Origin: Alisma plantago-aquatica
Lineage: Eukaryota; Streptophyta; Magnoliopsida; Alismatales; Alismataceae
Direction of reading: 5' to 3'
Length of the DNA: 64,000 bases
Assembly (NCBI GenBank): GCA_963693085.1
Contig: OY856413.1
Coordinates: forward strand, 469,441,379 to 469,505,378
Below the pieces are notes generated by a model, which did not search any database, had not been told where the DNA came from, and saw only the letters and a list, made by a program, of their open reading frames with translations. The translations under genes were made by a program, and so were the position numbers. Positions 24,096 to 34,985 of this stretch are shown piece by piece. Each line of letters starts with the position of its first letter. The stretch's first letter is position 1.

Positions 24096-25738
24096 AATGA
24101 AGAGAATGGGCAAGGCCATCAAGAGGGGATTAGAGTAGACTACAACCATCCTCACTAGTAGTAAAAGGTGATCCAAACGAGTGCTTGGTTCACAACAGTC
24201 CAACAATTCCTCCTCGCCATCCAACTCCTTTTCACACTCCTTTGGATGATTGGCGTCAATGAGCGCCTCCCGACTCCACTCTTCCTCCAGCAAGCATGCC
24301 TCATATCCAAACTACATCAACCCCATGGAAGAGGAGGAGGAAGAAGAAGAGGAGTTGGAGAACATTGTAGATTCAATTGAAGTAAATGCACCGAGTCATG
24401 AGAGGAGGACCAAGCGCTTGTCGCCACCAGCTCCAATGAGGCATTTGACATCGTCAACCTGACGTAGTGGAAGCCATGAGAGAGTTCCCTTAAAGTTGGA
24501 AACAAGTTTGGGGTCACACACCTATGAAGAAGAAGAGGTAGAAGACACCAATAGAGAGGAGTTGGAGGATGAACCAGTGGATATCGTGTCAAGTCTAGAG
24601 GAGGATAGATTGACATGAGTGGGAAAGCAACCTGAAGGAACCACATATGGAAGGGGAATAGCAAGAAAGGTAGCAATGAAACTTCTCCACCCCGAGTGCA
24701 TGAAAAGGAGGGTGATTCCCACCAGATATGCATGTATGCCTACAATGCAAGCCCTAGGGGTCAACTTCATGTTTGAGAGTCATTTACGACGCTGTGGACT
24801 ATACAAGAATTTAACTAAGGCTGAAGAAACATATTTGGATATTACTCATGAGTTCTTTGCATCCTTAGAGAAGGTACAATATCAAGGATAGGATGCTATT
24901 AGGTTCAAGTTGAACTGCTCAACACATGTTCTTAAAGCTTCTTAGATCAATGCAATCTTTACCCCCAATTCAGAAATGGAAAAAAACTTTGATGAGGGAA
25001 GATTTGACAAGAGTAGTAGGGAATATTACACTAGGATGTGGAAGATGATCATGGGACAATATACCTTTGTCATAAGGAAATCCAAGATGAGCAAGATCTA
25101 CAACCCTTTCATGAGATACTTGCAAAAGGTCCTAGAAAACACCTTGTTTGGCCGCTATGATAATCAAGGATGTAGTTCTCAGAAAGACTTATTTGTTATA
25201 GCCACAATTGTAAGTAAGGGATTTGTGAACAAAGGTGCCATGGGGATTGATCACTTGAAGACAATCCCATCCAAGACTAAAAATCCATTCATCATGGGAG
25301 GGATTGTTACCACTTTTGCAAGGGCAGTGGGATGCACTCTAGAGGGACTTACCAAGGTAGATGGAAGAAAATATTTTGATCTAAACTATCTCGCTAGGTC
25401 CCAAATGATATCCCTCAAATATAACAAAATCTTCTATGTTCAGAACTTTGGGTACCCTGGTGTCAACCTGGAACTCCCATACCACACCGGCCTCCTTCTC
25501 AGGGAGGTGGGGCCTTCAGATGACTTTTTAGAATTGTTATCACACTATGAGGAAGTGAACCCTAGAGAGGGGTATAGAGCACCAAGTGTAGCCTTACCTA
25601 AAGAAGAGGGAGAGAAAAATGTGCCAGAGCAGCAACATTCACTTGAGAAGCCACGCCGCACTAGACCTATAGTAGAGGATTTTGATGTGCAACTGCCTCC
25701 GATAAATACATACGACATATCAACAATTCATGTATAGT
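24096..25738 (+). pseudogene. third (Athila ORF1/env-position) ORF of element A
   Basis: The product has no known biochemical role; it matches by pattern the plant-specific protein annotated as Athila ORF-1, placed after pol where an env gene would lie. A candidate start MKRMGKAIKRG (24096) is frameshifted against the main frame (24250 onward). The main frame holds a Ser-rich part, a run of glutamates (about 24326-24360), then ARKVAMKLLHPECMKRR and LRRCGLYKNLTKAEETYLDITHEF. Stops lie near 24460, 24613, 24889 and 24943. From 24976 it is open for 253 codons (MEKNFDEGRFDKSSREYYTR... to YDISTIHV) with no signal peptide or membrane segment. The long open tail is the best preserved coding stretch of element A. 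Confidence 0.75.
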
Positions 25739-26019
25739 AGGAGGAGATTTTTAAGATGCAAGAGGACATGTGGTTGGATTAGCAGCAGATGCATCATAAA
25801 ATCAACCACATGTACCGCTACCAGCATGCGCAGACATAGAGGAACCCCCAATGGGTGGAGGATTTCTGGGGATCAATTTTTGGTTACCAGGAGATATACC
25901 TGACTCAACAGGAAGACTACTGGGGCTATTACTACCAACAATCACCTCCATAGTCTCACCCACCACAGGACCCCACACCACTAGAGCCATGACTTCTACC
26001 CTATCATCCTTAAGCTTTA

Positions 26020-26075
26020 GTTTCATGCTGAGGACAGAATGGTTTAAAAGTTTGGGGTGGTAGGGCGGTAAGCCC
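26020..26075 (+). other. candidate polypurine tract/3' untranslated start of element A
   Basis: gctgaggacagaatgg followed by agtttggggtggtaggg resembles the ctgaggaca...tttggggtggt sequence found after the last ORF of Athila-type elements. In relatives the 3' LTR lies some way downstream; here none is found. Confidence 0.5.
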
Positions 26076-28441
26076 TCAGACTCAACTTATTTTAACATTT
26101 TCCTATTCCACCTAATCGTTTTTTATTTGTTTTTTAATCCATCTAGTGTAGATTATCTTTTTCTTGCATTCATGCATACATGTAGTTTAATTTCATTCAT
26201 TTTCTTGTACTTTTTCAAAAAAATTTCTCTTTTTTCTATTCCATATCATGCATTGCATTCTTATGTAGTTTTTGGTAATTTCTTGAATAAGAATATTGCC
26301 TTAGATTTCATCATGATTGTTTAATAGATTTTACATTATTAATGACATATGTTTACATATGCTTTTGCTCGACTTCACAACATAAATGTAAGAAATATGA
26401 TTAATCACTACAGTACACAAAATAATTTTGTAGGAAACTGTGAGGAACTTGTGGTTAACCATTGCAGAAATAATCAAAGTATGTTGTCTAAAATATGAAG
26501 TTGATAATTTTTTTTGATGAACAAAAAATGAGGGTTGCTAATTTTTTTATTTATAGAGCTTTCAAATTTGGGTATTTTTGAGAAAATGTCTTAAATGAAA
26601 ATAATGAAATTGACACATTACACATGCTCATCAAGGTGCACATTCTTGTGGAATCATCAAGCACAGAGATAAGTATATTAATATATTTCTTCTATTTAAT
26701 ATCATTTGCATCTTCATTAAGTATATTAATAGATCATTCAAATTAACTTTTACTTCTTCCATTTAATATCATTTGCATCTTCATGCATGTATCTCAAAGA
26801 AGACAAACTCTAGCAAAATGGTGGCACAATGTGGTAGCAGACTAGAACAACGACTGATTGGGGAACATAAATTTTTTTTAACTATAGAAATTTATGTATC
26901 GAACTTACATATTCTTTTTATAGAATCCTTTTCAAAATTTCAATTACAATATTGAAAAAAAGATCTATTGTAATGTAGATGTTCAACAAAAGGGAGAAAA
27001 ATCCATTCAAGAAGAGAATCTAGATGTCACTTGACCTATATTACTAGTAAAAGTTTAAACATGAAAATAACAACTAGTTGTCATTCTCCTTAGTTCAGAT
27101 CTTTAGATTCACTTAATGCTTAACTTTTAATCTGTATAATTTTTGTTAAGTATTATTGGAATACTATTTAAAATATTTTGTTACAAATTTTCTAGAAAGA
27201 CTTTATTGTTTATAGTGAATATTTATTACCCAAGGGAAATAACTTAACGACGCATTTCATTTATCAATCTTTGGGAAAATCATGGTGTGAATTTAATAGT
27301 GAATTGCATGCTTTTTTCTGACTTACACCAGTGATGATGAAGCTCTCAGAATTTTTCCTTCATATGTGATAAAATCTAATTTGGAGTTTCTTATTAAAAG
27401 TATTTGAAAAGTAACTACTTTCATGTAAACATAAAGTAAATATAGAAGTCCTTCAAGATTTTGAATCCCTCTGTCATTTTTCCCTTGATCCTTCTTTACA
27501 TTAAAAACATTTAGGGTGCTAGTGCTCATAACAAATTAGTCATGACAAGCAACCAATGCTTCATTACATAGGAAGAACTTGATTCAATGTTGTAGAACAC
27601 GAATATGTAAGATATATTATGTAGGTGTCATTTTTTTGTTAATTTATGGGTGTATTTATTATTACATAATCTAATATTCCATGAAAATTTTGACTGTCAA
27701 TAATAGTGGGGTGGCACCAACTCGAGTGTGGATGTTTTTGTTGACTCAATCAAGAAAAGACAAGAAACTCGTGGATTTAGTTGTTGAAGAGAAAATGCCA
27801 TAAATATTTTTCTAATGAGAATAATTGTTTAACCTACTTAGAAAAGACTACATTAATATTTACATAAGTAAAATCATTGGCCTTTTTAGTTACAAATTTG
27901 TAGATTTGGTGTCTCAACATGAAGAAGGAAGGTTTGATATCAGAGAAATACAAGTAAAAAGTGAAGGATGCACGATTTAGACTAGAACATGCAGAAAAGG
28001 TAGCACGTGATGGATGGGTTAGAACTGAAGATGTCGATGATAATGCTAAGAAAGGTCACATATGCATCATGAATTTATACACTATTTTTTTGTCTAGAAA
28101 GGATGGAAATTGTAAAGATCTTGGCACCCATGAAGTTGAGGTACTACACACCTATATTAAACATTAATTAGCACAAATCTTGGTCATTGAAACTAAAGTC
28201 CCTTTTTTACTATATCTAAAAAAGGTTTTTTATTAGATTATGTTTATATTGTACATACAAGGTTCTTAACTAGCATAAAAATGTCTCATCCTTCCAGGTT
28301 TTGGAGTATGATGGGACTACATGAATATGATATTTACAATGAAGACATATTTCATACCCATGCAACATGGAATCATTTAGATAGACTATTAAGTTTTTAG
28401 TTATCTAATTATATGATTTTTTTGGTGAACCAATCATTATT
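26076..28441. other. AT-rich stretch without recognised feature
   Basis: The first 250 bases could still be 3' UTR of element A (T-rich, ttgcattcatgcat). The rest contains scattered poly-A/T runs and a partial duplication around 26690-26775 (catttgcatcttcat and attaagtatattaat repeated). A 68-codon ORF at 27961 (start MKDARFRLEHAEKVARDGW) resembles nothing I know. No LTR end, TIR or exon structure is convincing. Confidence 0.5.
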
Positions 28442-28559
28442 ATTTTTCTTTCTTTTTTTGCAAGTACATCAGCTCTCTTTGTACAAGGAGGAAAGAGGGG
28501 ATATTATAAGGAGTTGTACACAAGATTAAAATTCATGGGAGCCTATGGTTCAAAGAAAG

Positions 28560-31500
28560 AAGCATAGGAACTTCAAAACAAAAGGAAAGACAAGAGAGCA
28601 TAAACACCTACTGAAACTTTCTCGTCACTCTCAACCATAAACAAAAAACTCTATTTTAGGGCTTAGCAACTACAACAAATAGAATCAAGAAACCAGCACA
28701 CCAATCGAACTCAGTTCTGGCTATCATAAGAAAAGGATTTAGGAATATCTATCCTCAAATCCTCTTCAAGAAGCTTGAAATCCTTCTAGATGAGTGTCCA
28801 TAATTTACTCCACACCCAGTCTCAGCATTTAGATGAACCCTTACATTTTGTTCCCTCCACAACCAATATAGCACACATATGACAAGGAGATGTCTCCTTT
28901 TACTTCTACATAGAACCAAATCACTTGCATTTCTAGGGGATCAAGATAGATTGGATTAGTAGATTTATCCCAAATCATGGTAGAGTAGGTGCAATTGAAC
29001 ATGCATCATGAAGTGTTTACTTCACTATTTTTTCTAGGAAATAGAAAGATGGAGTGGAAATCCCCATTTTCCTGACATAATATGTGGTGAAAATCTTATC
29101 ATGTCCCACCTACCAGGCATGAATGTGAAACCTATTAGGCATCTTGAACATCCACATCTAATAAAAAAATCTTTAGGAGTTCCCTTGACACAAACTTCAT
29201 TCCAGACCATTTTAATCTTAATCTAATCAACACCTTTAAACATAATAACATCTTTGGTTGAGGTAGGCTTATCCAAGCTCTTGAGTAAATCAACAAAATC
29301 TTTATGTAGTCTCCTATCATTAATAATCCATTATCCATTACTAATGAAATGATCCACTTTCCTAGAGGAATGGAATCCCAACTAAATGATCATCTATCTT
29401 TTGAGAATATCAATAAGAAAGTGGTTTCCCAGAATCAATGACTCGCCCCATAAAGCAATATCATTACAATATCCCATAACATAGATAATATGCTGCTTTA
29501 GAACATTTCTTTCTTTGTTGATCATGTTCAAATGCCATGAGAAAATACTAATCTCACTGGCTAAAAAAAGATTGCTTGTTGAAATGTTTCTCATGAACCC
29601 ATTTAATCCACAAGGAGTCAGTCTTCTTAGCTATATTCCAAGCCTAAAAAATAGTAGCAAAAAGGTCATATCCCTTATGGATCAAATTTGTAACCCTCCT
29701 TCTTCCTTGGACTTAATCACCTTGTCCCACTTAACCATATGTACATTGGATTTGTTGTTGGTGGAGTCCCAAATGAAATATCTCATGATTTATGCAATGC
29801 CATTAATAACTGAGTAGGGAATAGGAAAAGAAGATGCCTAGTAGAGATGAATGGATGATAAAATAGAGTTAGCAAGTATAAATCTTCCGACGATTGAAAG
29901 TTGTTGGCCTTCCATCCCTCCAACCTTCTTTTAATCATATCAACTACTAAACTACAATGTTTCCTAGTCAACTTCCATATGAATAAGGGAATTCCCAAGT
30001 AGTTTTGGCCAAGCTTACCTTCTTCAATACCTAAGTTGTTGCAAAAAGATTCTTTATCTGCTCCAAAGCTAAATTAGATTGAGATTTTCTTACTATTAAT
30101 CGTCAAACCTATCATATCATAGAAATCATACAATATACTTTTAAGAGCCCATGTATTTCTATCATCAGCTTCCAAAAATACCATTAGATCATCGACAAAG
30201 ATGAGATATGTGACCTCCATATTTCTAGAAGCTTTAAGAGGGTTGATCATGCCTTCCTTGACAACCTTATCTACAAGTTAAGACAAAATTTGCATCATCA
30301 TAACAAATAGATATCAAGCTAGAGGGTCTCCTTCAGAACCCCATTTCTAGGTTTGAAAGAATCAATAGGTTCACCATTGATGAGAATCTCATAGGAAGTA
30401 GTTTAGAAAATCTCCTGAAGCCATATCCTCCAACTAGGGAAAAAACCCATTAAATCAAAAACTCAGAATAAGGCCTCTTAAGATACAAAATCATAGGCCT
30501 TGGAGATATCAAGTTAAGACACATCTTGTTCTGACCCCCCTTCCTATTAAAATCAGGAATAAGATTGCTTGACAAGATAACAACATCCCAGATGATTCTA
30601 GATTTATCAATGGCACACTGACTCAAGCTTATCAAAAAGGGAATAACCTTTTCAAGCGTGTTACTTAGTACTTTAGTAACTACCTTAAGAAGTACATTAC
30701 ATAAAGCTATCAGTCTCTAGTTTTTTAGAACCTGAGAATCTTTGGATTTTGGAATAGGAGTTATAAAAGTTGTATTTGCATCCCTTAGCAATCTTCCTAT
30801 TTTGAAGAAGTGAAGAACACCATCAATAACAACTTGCTTAATAATACTCCAGCTCCTCTTCAAAAAGGTCATTAACACCATTAGGTCTAGAACACTTATC
30901 AAGATTAAGGTGATTAATACCCTCTTCAATCTTGATGCTAGTAACAAATTTGTCGAAGGAAATCTTATGACTGCCAACCATTTTCATGAAACTTAGATTA
31001 TCTAATGAATGACCATTACCAATATGTCCATTGTTAGATCTTGTAATAGTAATTCAAATAAGCTTTGATATTTTCTTGACTAGAATTTAGAATCCCATCC
31101 ATATCAAGAGCCTTAATATGATTAACTTGCCTTTTAACATTAAGTGAGGCATAGAAAAATGTTGTGTTAGAATTGCCTTCTTTAAGCCACTAGATCCTTG
31201 ATTTCTTCCTCAGAGTAGATTCTTCAAGCTAAAGTGCAGAACGTGCCTCCTTCCTGCATCTAATTACTTCCATTTGCAATTCATAGTTAGTTGCATCTTC
31301 AACTAGCTTAACCTATGTCTCATAAGATTGTCTCTCAAAAAAGTCGAGTAATTTAAAAAAGGTAACCAACATCATCTTTGTTCCATCTTATCAATTTCCC
31401 TCTCAGGTTTCTCATCTTAGAATAAACATTCAATAAAGGGACACCCTCTTTGCTAGAAGTCCAACCTTCTTTCACATTCTCCTAAAAATCCTTCCTCTCA

Positions 31501-32074
31501 GTCTAAGCATTGATAAATATGAAAGGGGAATTTCTTCCTTTCTCTAGTTTGTAGAATCATGATCTTGTGACCACTTATCATATTAGAGATGGGAAAACCA
31601 ACAAAATGGGAGAAAACCTTCATGAACTCATTGTTGTATAAAATACTATCAATCTGAGATGTAACTAAATTATCACCTCCATGGTCATGGTCCTAGAGAA
31701 GCCAGGACCATTGAGATTGAGATAAAAAATACCACTTTTCAAAAAGACAAAATAGTGAGAAGAATCGTGTGATTATCAATAATTACACTCACATGGATGC
31801 ACTAATCAGTTTCCTCAATCTTCATGACATGACAACTATCCTCCTTCCACTGGATAATGACTATCGCCAATACATGGGAAGAATGATTTGACAACCAAAA
31901 GTACTTATGAAAAAACTTACTAAGAATCATTTTTACTTTCTTCTCTCTAACTCTAGTTTGATTCAGTAGAATTGAATGAGGTTTTATTCTACTTATTTCT
32001 TCTTCGATACCAAGAGCCTTGATATTAAATCCTCTAACATTCTAGGAAATAAAGTTGAAATTGATGTCAATCAT
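28560..32074 (-). pseudogene. LINE ORF2: endonuclease and reverse transcriptase (broken)
   Basis: It starts MIDINFNFIS*NVRGFN (32074 leftward), the usual SWNVRG start of the AP-endonuclease domain with Trp changed to stop. RILSKFF-like endonuclease words follow to about 31500. RT: LRDANTTFITPIPKSKDSQVLKN (about 30780-30717), ALCNVLLKVVTKVLSNTLEKVIPF, then SRIIWDVVILSSNLIPDFNRK (30600s) and the catalytic FVDD box (30188-30199). Next come GLTINSKK, LGIPLFIWKLTRKHCS and RRLEGWKANNFQSSEDLYLLT (30000-29890), and a degraded C-terminal region down to about 28560. The FVDD motif is intact; at least ten stops are not. It would nick DNA and copy the LINE RNA at the nick. Confidence 0.85.
30188..30199 (-). 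other. RT catalytic box FVDD of the LINE
   Basis: The - strand tttgtcgatgat encodes FVDD (FADD in most L1 relatives), preceded by HISHLI-like residues and followed by LMVFLEADDRNTW. Confidence 0.8.
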
Positions 32075-32394
32075 TTAAGCTATCTCCTCCAATACTTTGT
32101 TGGGTCCTTCTTCTTTAACAGAATTTGACTCCTCTTCTCTTCCTTCTTCCTTCTCCAAATTCTTATATATGTTGTTTAGAGTAGTCGAGTTAGGATAATA
32201 ACAAGTTGGACTTGGATTCCATTCTTTGCTTTTTTTACTTTCCCTAGGACATTAAAACCTTCAAAATCTTGATTTGATTGCAAATCTATGTACATCAGTG
32301 GAATTAGGAGACATAATCAGATCAACCACATTCGAGTCCTAATTATCCTACACTTCTTCATTTTTAGTTTCAAATCCATCAATGGAACCAAGAA

Positions 32395-32399
32395 ACACT
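32395..32399. repeat. target-site duplication of solo LTR, left copy
   Basis: acact, identical to 33984-33988; removing the LTR and one copy rejoins the LINE sequence. Confidence 0.95.
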
Positions 32400-32749
32400 T
32401 GTTGATTCTAGGTCAATGTTGACTCAAGGTCTAAATTGACTAAACCCTTATTTTGATGATGAATAAACCATTCCACTTATTTGTGTCTAATGTTTATACT
32501 TGAGTGATTTCAGATTAGGTATAGACACACTCCAAATTCCCTAAATTGTGCATCCTAACTTGGAGAAATGACAAGTCAAAGTCAATACAAGTGCATGTTT
32601 TTAGAATAACGTAAATCCATTAGAATCATGTTGTAAATCACTTGTAATAATTTATGACATGTAATTAAGCATAGAAAAAATTAGAAGCACTTAAAATGAA
32701 TGTTTAAGCACTTTAATGACATTTTTCAAAATTCATTATAGGCACTTTA

Positions 32750-32975
32750 TCGGTCGAGTTACAATCTCAACTGATCCTTGATGGATTTTGAGAATGTCAT
32801 GGTTTGGTTGAGTTTCCTATACTTAGAACATGACTTACCATTACACTGGAACAAAACTAATTTAATCTATCGGTCTTGTTCCTACCAAGAAAAACTCGAC
32901 CAATTAGTCAAATTAGCTTTGTTGCATAATGCATTCGGTCGAGTTACCTTTATAGAAACTCGACTGATAGCACTG
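32750..32975. repeat. cggtcgag/ctcgacc words in U3 of the solo LTR
   Basis: cggtcgagttac occurs twice (about 32752 and 32938), and complements aactcgacc and aactcgactga lie between and after them. They lie before the TATA box. Confidence 0.6.
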
Positions 32976-33104
32976 CACATAAAAGTGTAGAAAAATGTTT
33001 CTATCCATTGTAGAGTTGGAACAATTGAAAATATATTTGTTACAAGCCACAAAATGTCTAGTTTTCATTTTTAAGTGTTCCCAATGGCTAAGAGGTAGCC
33101 CCAA

Positions 33105-33114
33105 CTATAAATAG
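33105..33114 (+). promoter_or_regulatory. TATA box of the solo LTR
   Basis: ctataaatag followed by gaccccttcgac; the usual position in a copia LTR. It could drive outward transcription into the antisense LINE. Confidence 0.7.
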
Positions 33115-33419
33115 GACCCCTTCGACTTCATTTTAAGGTTGCGCATTCAATGAAAAACTCTATATGAGGTTCCTAGTCTATAGTTGAGTGCATCCTACAA
33201 CTTTCTCTCGCTCTCAAAGCTTAATCACTTGCATCATCGATTACAGTGAGTACGAGATTTCTAAGAGAGCTAGTCCTACATGTATATCTGTGAGGCTCTC
33301 ACTTCCACCACCTCCCTATCTCTCATTTCAACCATGAAGGTGAAGTTTCTCTCTTGCCTAATAGAGGTGAAGAATAACAAAGGAAGGAGTCCCTTGGTGA
33401 ATATCAAGGTTGAAGACTT

Positions 33420-33680
33420 GTGCAAGAGTGGGTAAGCCCTTGGTGTAGGCAGAAGAATCCTTGCTCAAGTGAGTAAGTCCTTGGTAGAGGCTTCTCTAAG
33501 TGAAGGTGAAGTCAAAGGCTAAAAATCCAAGAAGAGTGGGCAATTTCTAGAAGGCTAAAGACTTGTGCAAGAGTGGGTAAGTCCTTGGAGAAGGCCGAAG
33601 TTCTCATTGAAAAGTGGGTAAGTCTTTGGTAAGTTTGAAGACTCTTTGTATTGGATAGGTAAATCCTTTGGTGGGTCATG
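33420..33680 (+). repeat. degenerate tandem of gtgggtaagtccttgg in R-U5 of the solo LTR
   Basis: Five copies at about 33424, 33464, 33567, 33611 and 33652 with spacings of roughly 35-100 bases. The words carry gtaag, a 5' splice-site-like core, in each copy. Confidence 0.7.
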
Positions 33681-33983
33681 TATTGTATGTCTTATGAATG
33701 AATATAAGAGTGCAATGGTTAAGAAATCCTAGAGGTTGACATCTCTAGGTAGTGGACTAACATACTTCTAGTTTGAAGTGTGGAACCACTCTACATAGCT
33801 TGTCAATTGGTGTATGTTCAATCTCTCTCTTTCTTGCTATGTATGTTTTAGTTGCACTCAAATTTCCTATTTAGCAACCATATCTTGTGATATAACTTGA
33901 ATGTCTAATGAATGTTTTTAAGTGCATTCAGCTCTATTCACCCTCCCTCTAGAGCATACAATCACTCATCCTAGGATCCAACA

Positions 33984-33988
33984 ACACT
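33984..33988. repeat. target-site duplication of solo LTR, right copy
   Basis: acact directly after CAACA, identical to 32395-32399. Confidence 0.95.
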
Positions 33989-34985
33989 TCCTTCTCCAAA
34001 TTATATGTTGACCCTTTTTAGTCAACTTTTTTCTCATTGTTTTCAACCAGCACAACCTTGCCCACATTGCTTGTATTTCCTAGCTTGCAAACCTTCTACC
34101 TATTAGGATAAATAAACTTTGCACTGTCCTTGTTGTCTGCATTAACTTTTGGGATAGACTTAGGTACTCACATCTTCTTCTACCTTTGGATTCCACCTCC
34201 TCGACAATGATGTCCAAATAGCTTGCAAAGAGAACACAGCCTCAACCTTCATTCATATTGAAAGGTTATCTTCTTTGACTCTCCATTTTCACTTGCCACC
34301 TCTAGATATTCTGGGAACACATAATCAACAACTATGAGAATCTGCCTTGTGGCATACTCAAACATGTTGAAGTCGTAAGTCTATCCATTCTTAGTAGATG
34401 GCCTAGAAACAAGCCAATTCTATTGAATTTCTTTCCACACAACTCTAGAGACAAGTTATGGACCTTAATCCATATTGGTACCTCTTCTAATTTGAACTTA
34501 GCTAGTTGTTTTCTAGGCATCAATTTCATTAAGATCAGTGACTTGTCTCTGACAAAATATGCATCTCCTTCAAAGTTAGACTCAAGATATGAACGATCTA
34601 AGAATCAAACCAAGAAGAAAACTTTTCCATGATTTAGCATTTCTATCAAGACTTTAGTATCCATATATGAGATAGATACCATTCAAGGGTCAATAGATGA
34701 GGCCTAAATCCAATGGTATAGACAAAAGGATAGGTGTTCCACCTCTCTTCATAACTTATTACTTCTTCACTCGAGTAGATTAGAGTTTGTCCTTTAGCTT
34801 GATATTAACCTTCTTTGGAGAAGTATCACCTAAAATCTTCTTCTTGAATAGATCATTCCACACATTTGTTTAGACCAAGAGAGGTTGCCTTCACCATTTC
34901 TGCCACTGGAGGAAGTCTCTCCCTTTCTTCCTCTCATAGTCACTCCCTTATGAGAGTGATTTTGAATCATGTATAGATCAATTTC

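Larger units (their letters stand above)
3760..26075 (+). mobile_element. element A: Athila-type Ty3/gypsy retrotransposon, interrupted and lacking its 3' LTR
   Basis: The order is 5' LTR, tRNA-Asp-like PBS, gag, protease, RT, RNase H, integrase, third ORF and a G-rich tract, the layout of the Athila lineage. Element B (9247-20487) sits inside the RT. Removing it and one CAAGA copy rejoins the reading frame as KEVVTQEVVKLLDVGIIYP. Genes carry many stops and frameshifts, so the element is dead. No copy of the 5' LTR start occurs after 26040, so the 3' LTR is lost or never reached in this locus. The right border is approximate. Confidence 0.85.
32400..33983 (+). mobile_element. solo LTR, SIRE/Maximus-like Ty1/copia (1584 bp)
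   Basis: Ends TGTTG...CAACA, flanked by perfect acact duplications, with no interior: a solo LTR left by recombination between two LTRs. The opening (cccttattttgatgatgaa) and the close (attcaccctccctctagagc) are typical of SIRE-type copia LTRs. It holds cggtcgag words in U3 (32750-32975), a TATA box (33105-33114) and a tandem of gtgggtaagtccttgg words in R-U5. It is younger than the LINE it cuts. Confidence 0.92.
32075..34975 (-). pseudogene. LINE ORF1: DUF4283/zinc-knuckle RNA-binding protein (broken, interrupted)
   Basis: Read leftward from about 34975. A Ser/Gly-rich start (MIQNHSHKG) is followed by the DUF4283-like block HGKVFFLVWFLDRSYLESNF, DKSLILMKLMPRKQLAKFKL and VPIWIKVHNLSLELCGKKFN (34600-34380). 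Then come EYLEVASENGESKKITFQYE and CSLCKLFGHHC (about 34250-34200), a damaged CCHC knuckle. The frame is cut by the solo LTR at 33983-32400 and resumes to a Glu-rich tail ending EEIA-stop at 32077. The stop codon TAA abuts the ATG of ORF2 in the same frame. Several internal stops. Confidence 0.75.
28442..34985 (-). mobile_element. L1-type LINE, split by a solo LTR
   Basis: On the - strand the order is ORF1 with a DUF4283-like domain and zinc knuckle, then ORF2 with endonuclease, RT and an RVT-zinc-finger-like tail, ending in a poly-A-like tract (the + strand shows tttttctttctttttttgc at 28443-28462). This is the plan of plant L1 elements. A solo LTR (32400-33983) interrupts ORF1. Many stops are present. 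No clear target duplication could be matched, so both outer borders are approximate. Confidence 0.85.

Noticed and set aside
27961..28167. 68-codon ORF with charged composition (MKDARFRLEHAEK...)
   Set aside because: No recognised domain, no neighbours and no regulatory context; could be an exon relic, but nothing supports this.
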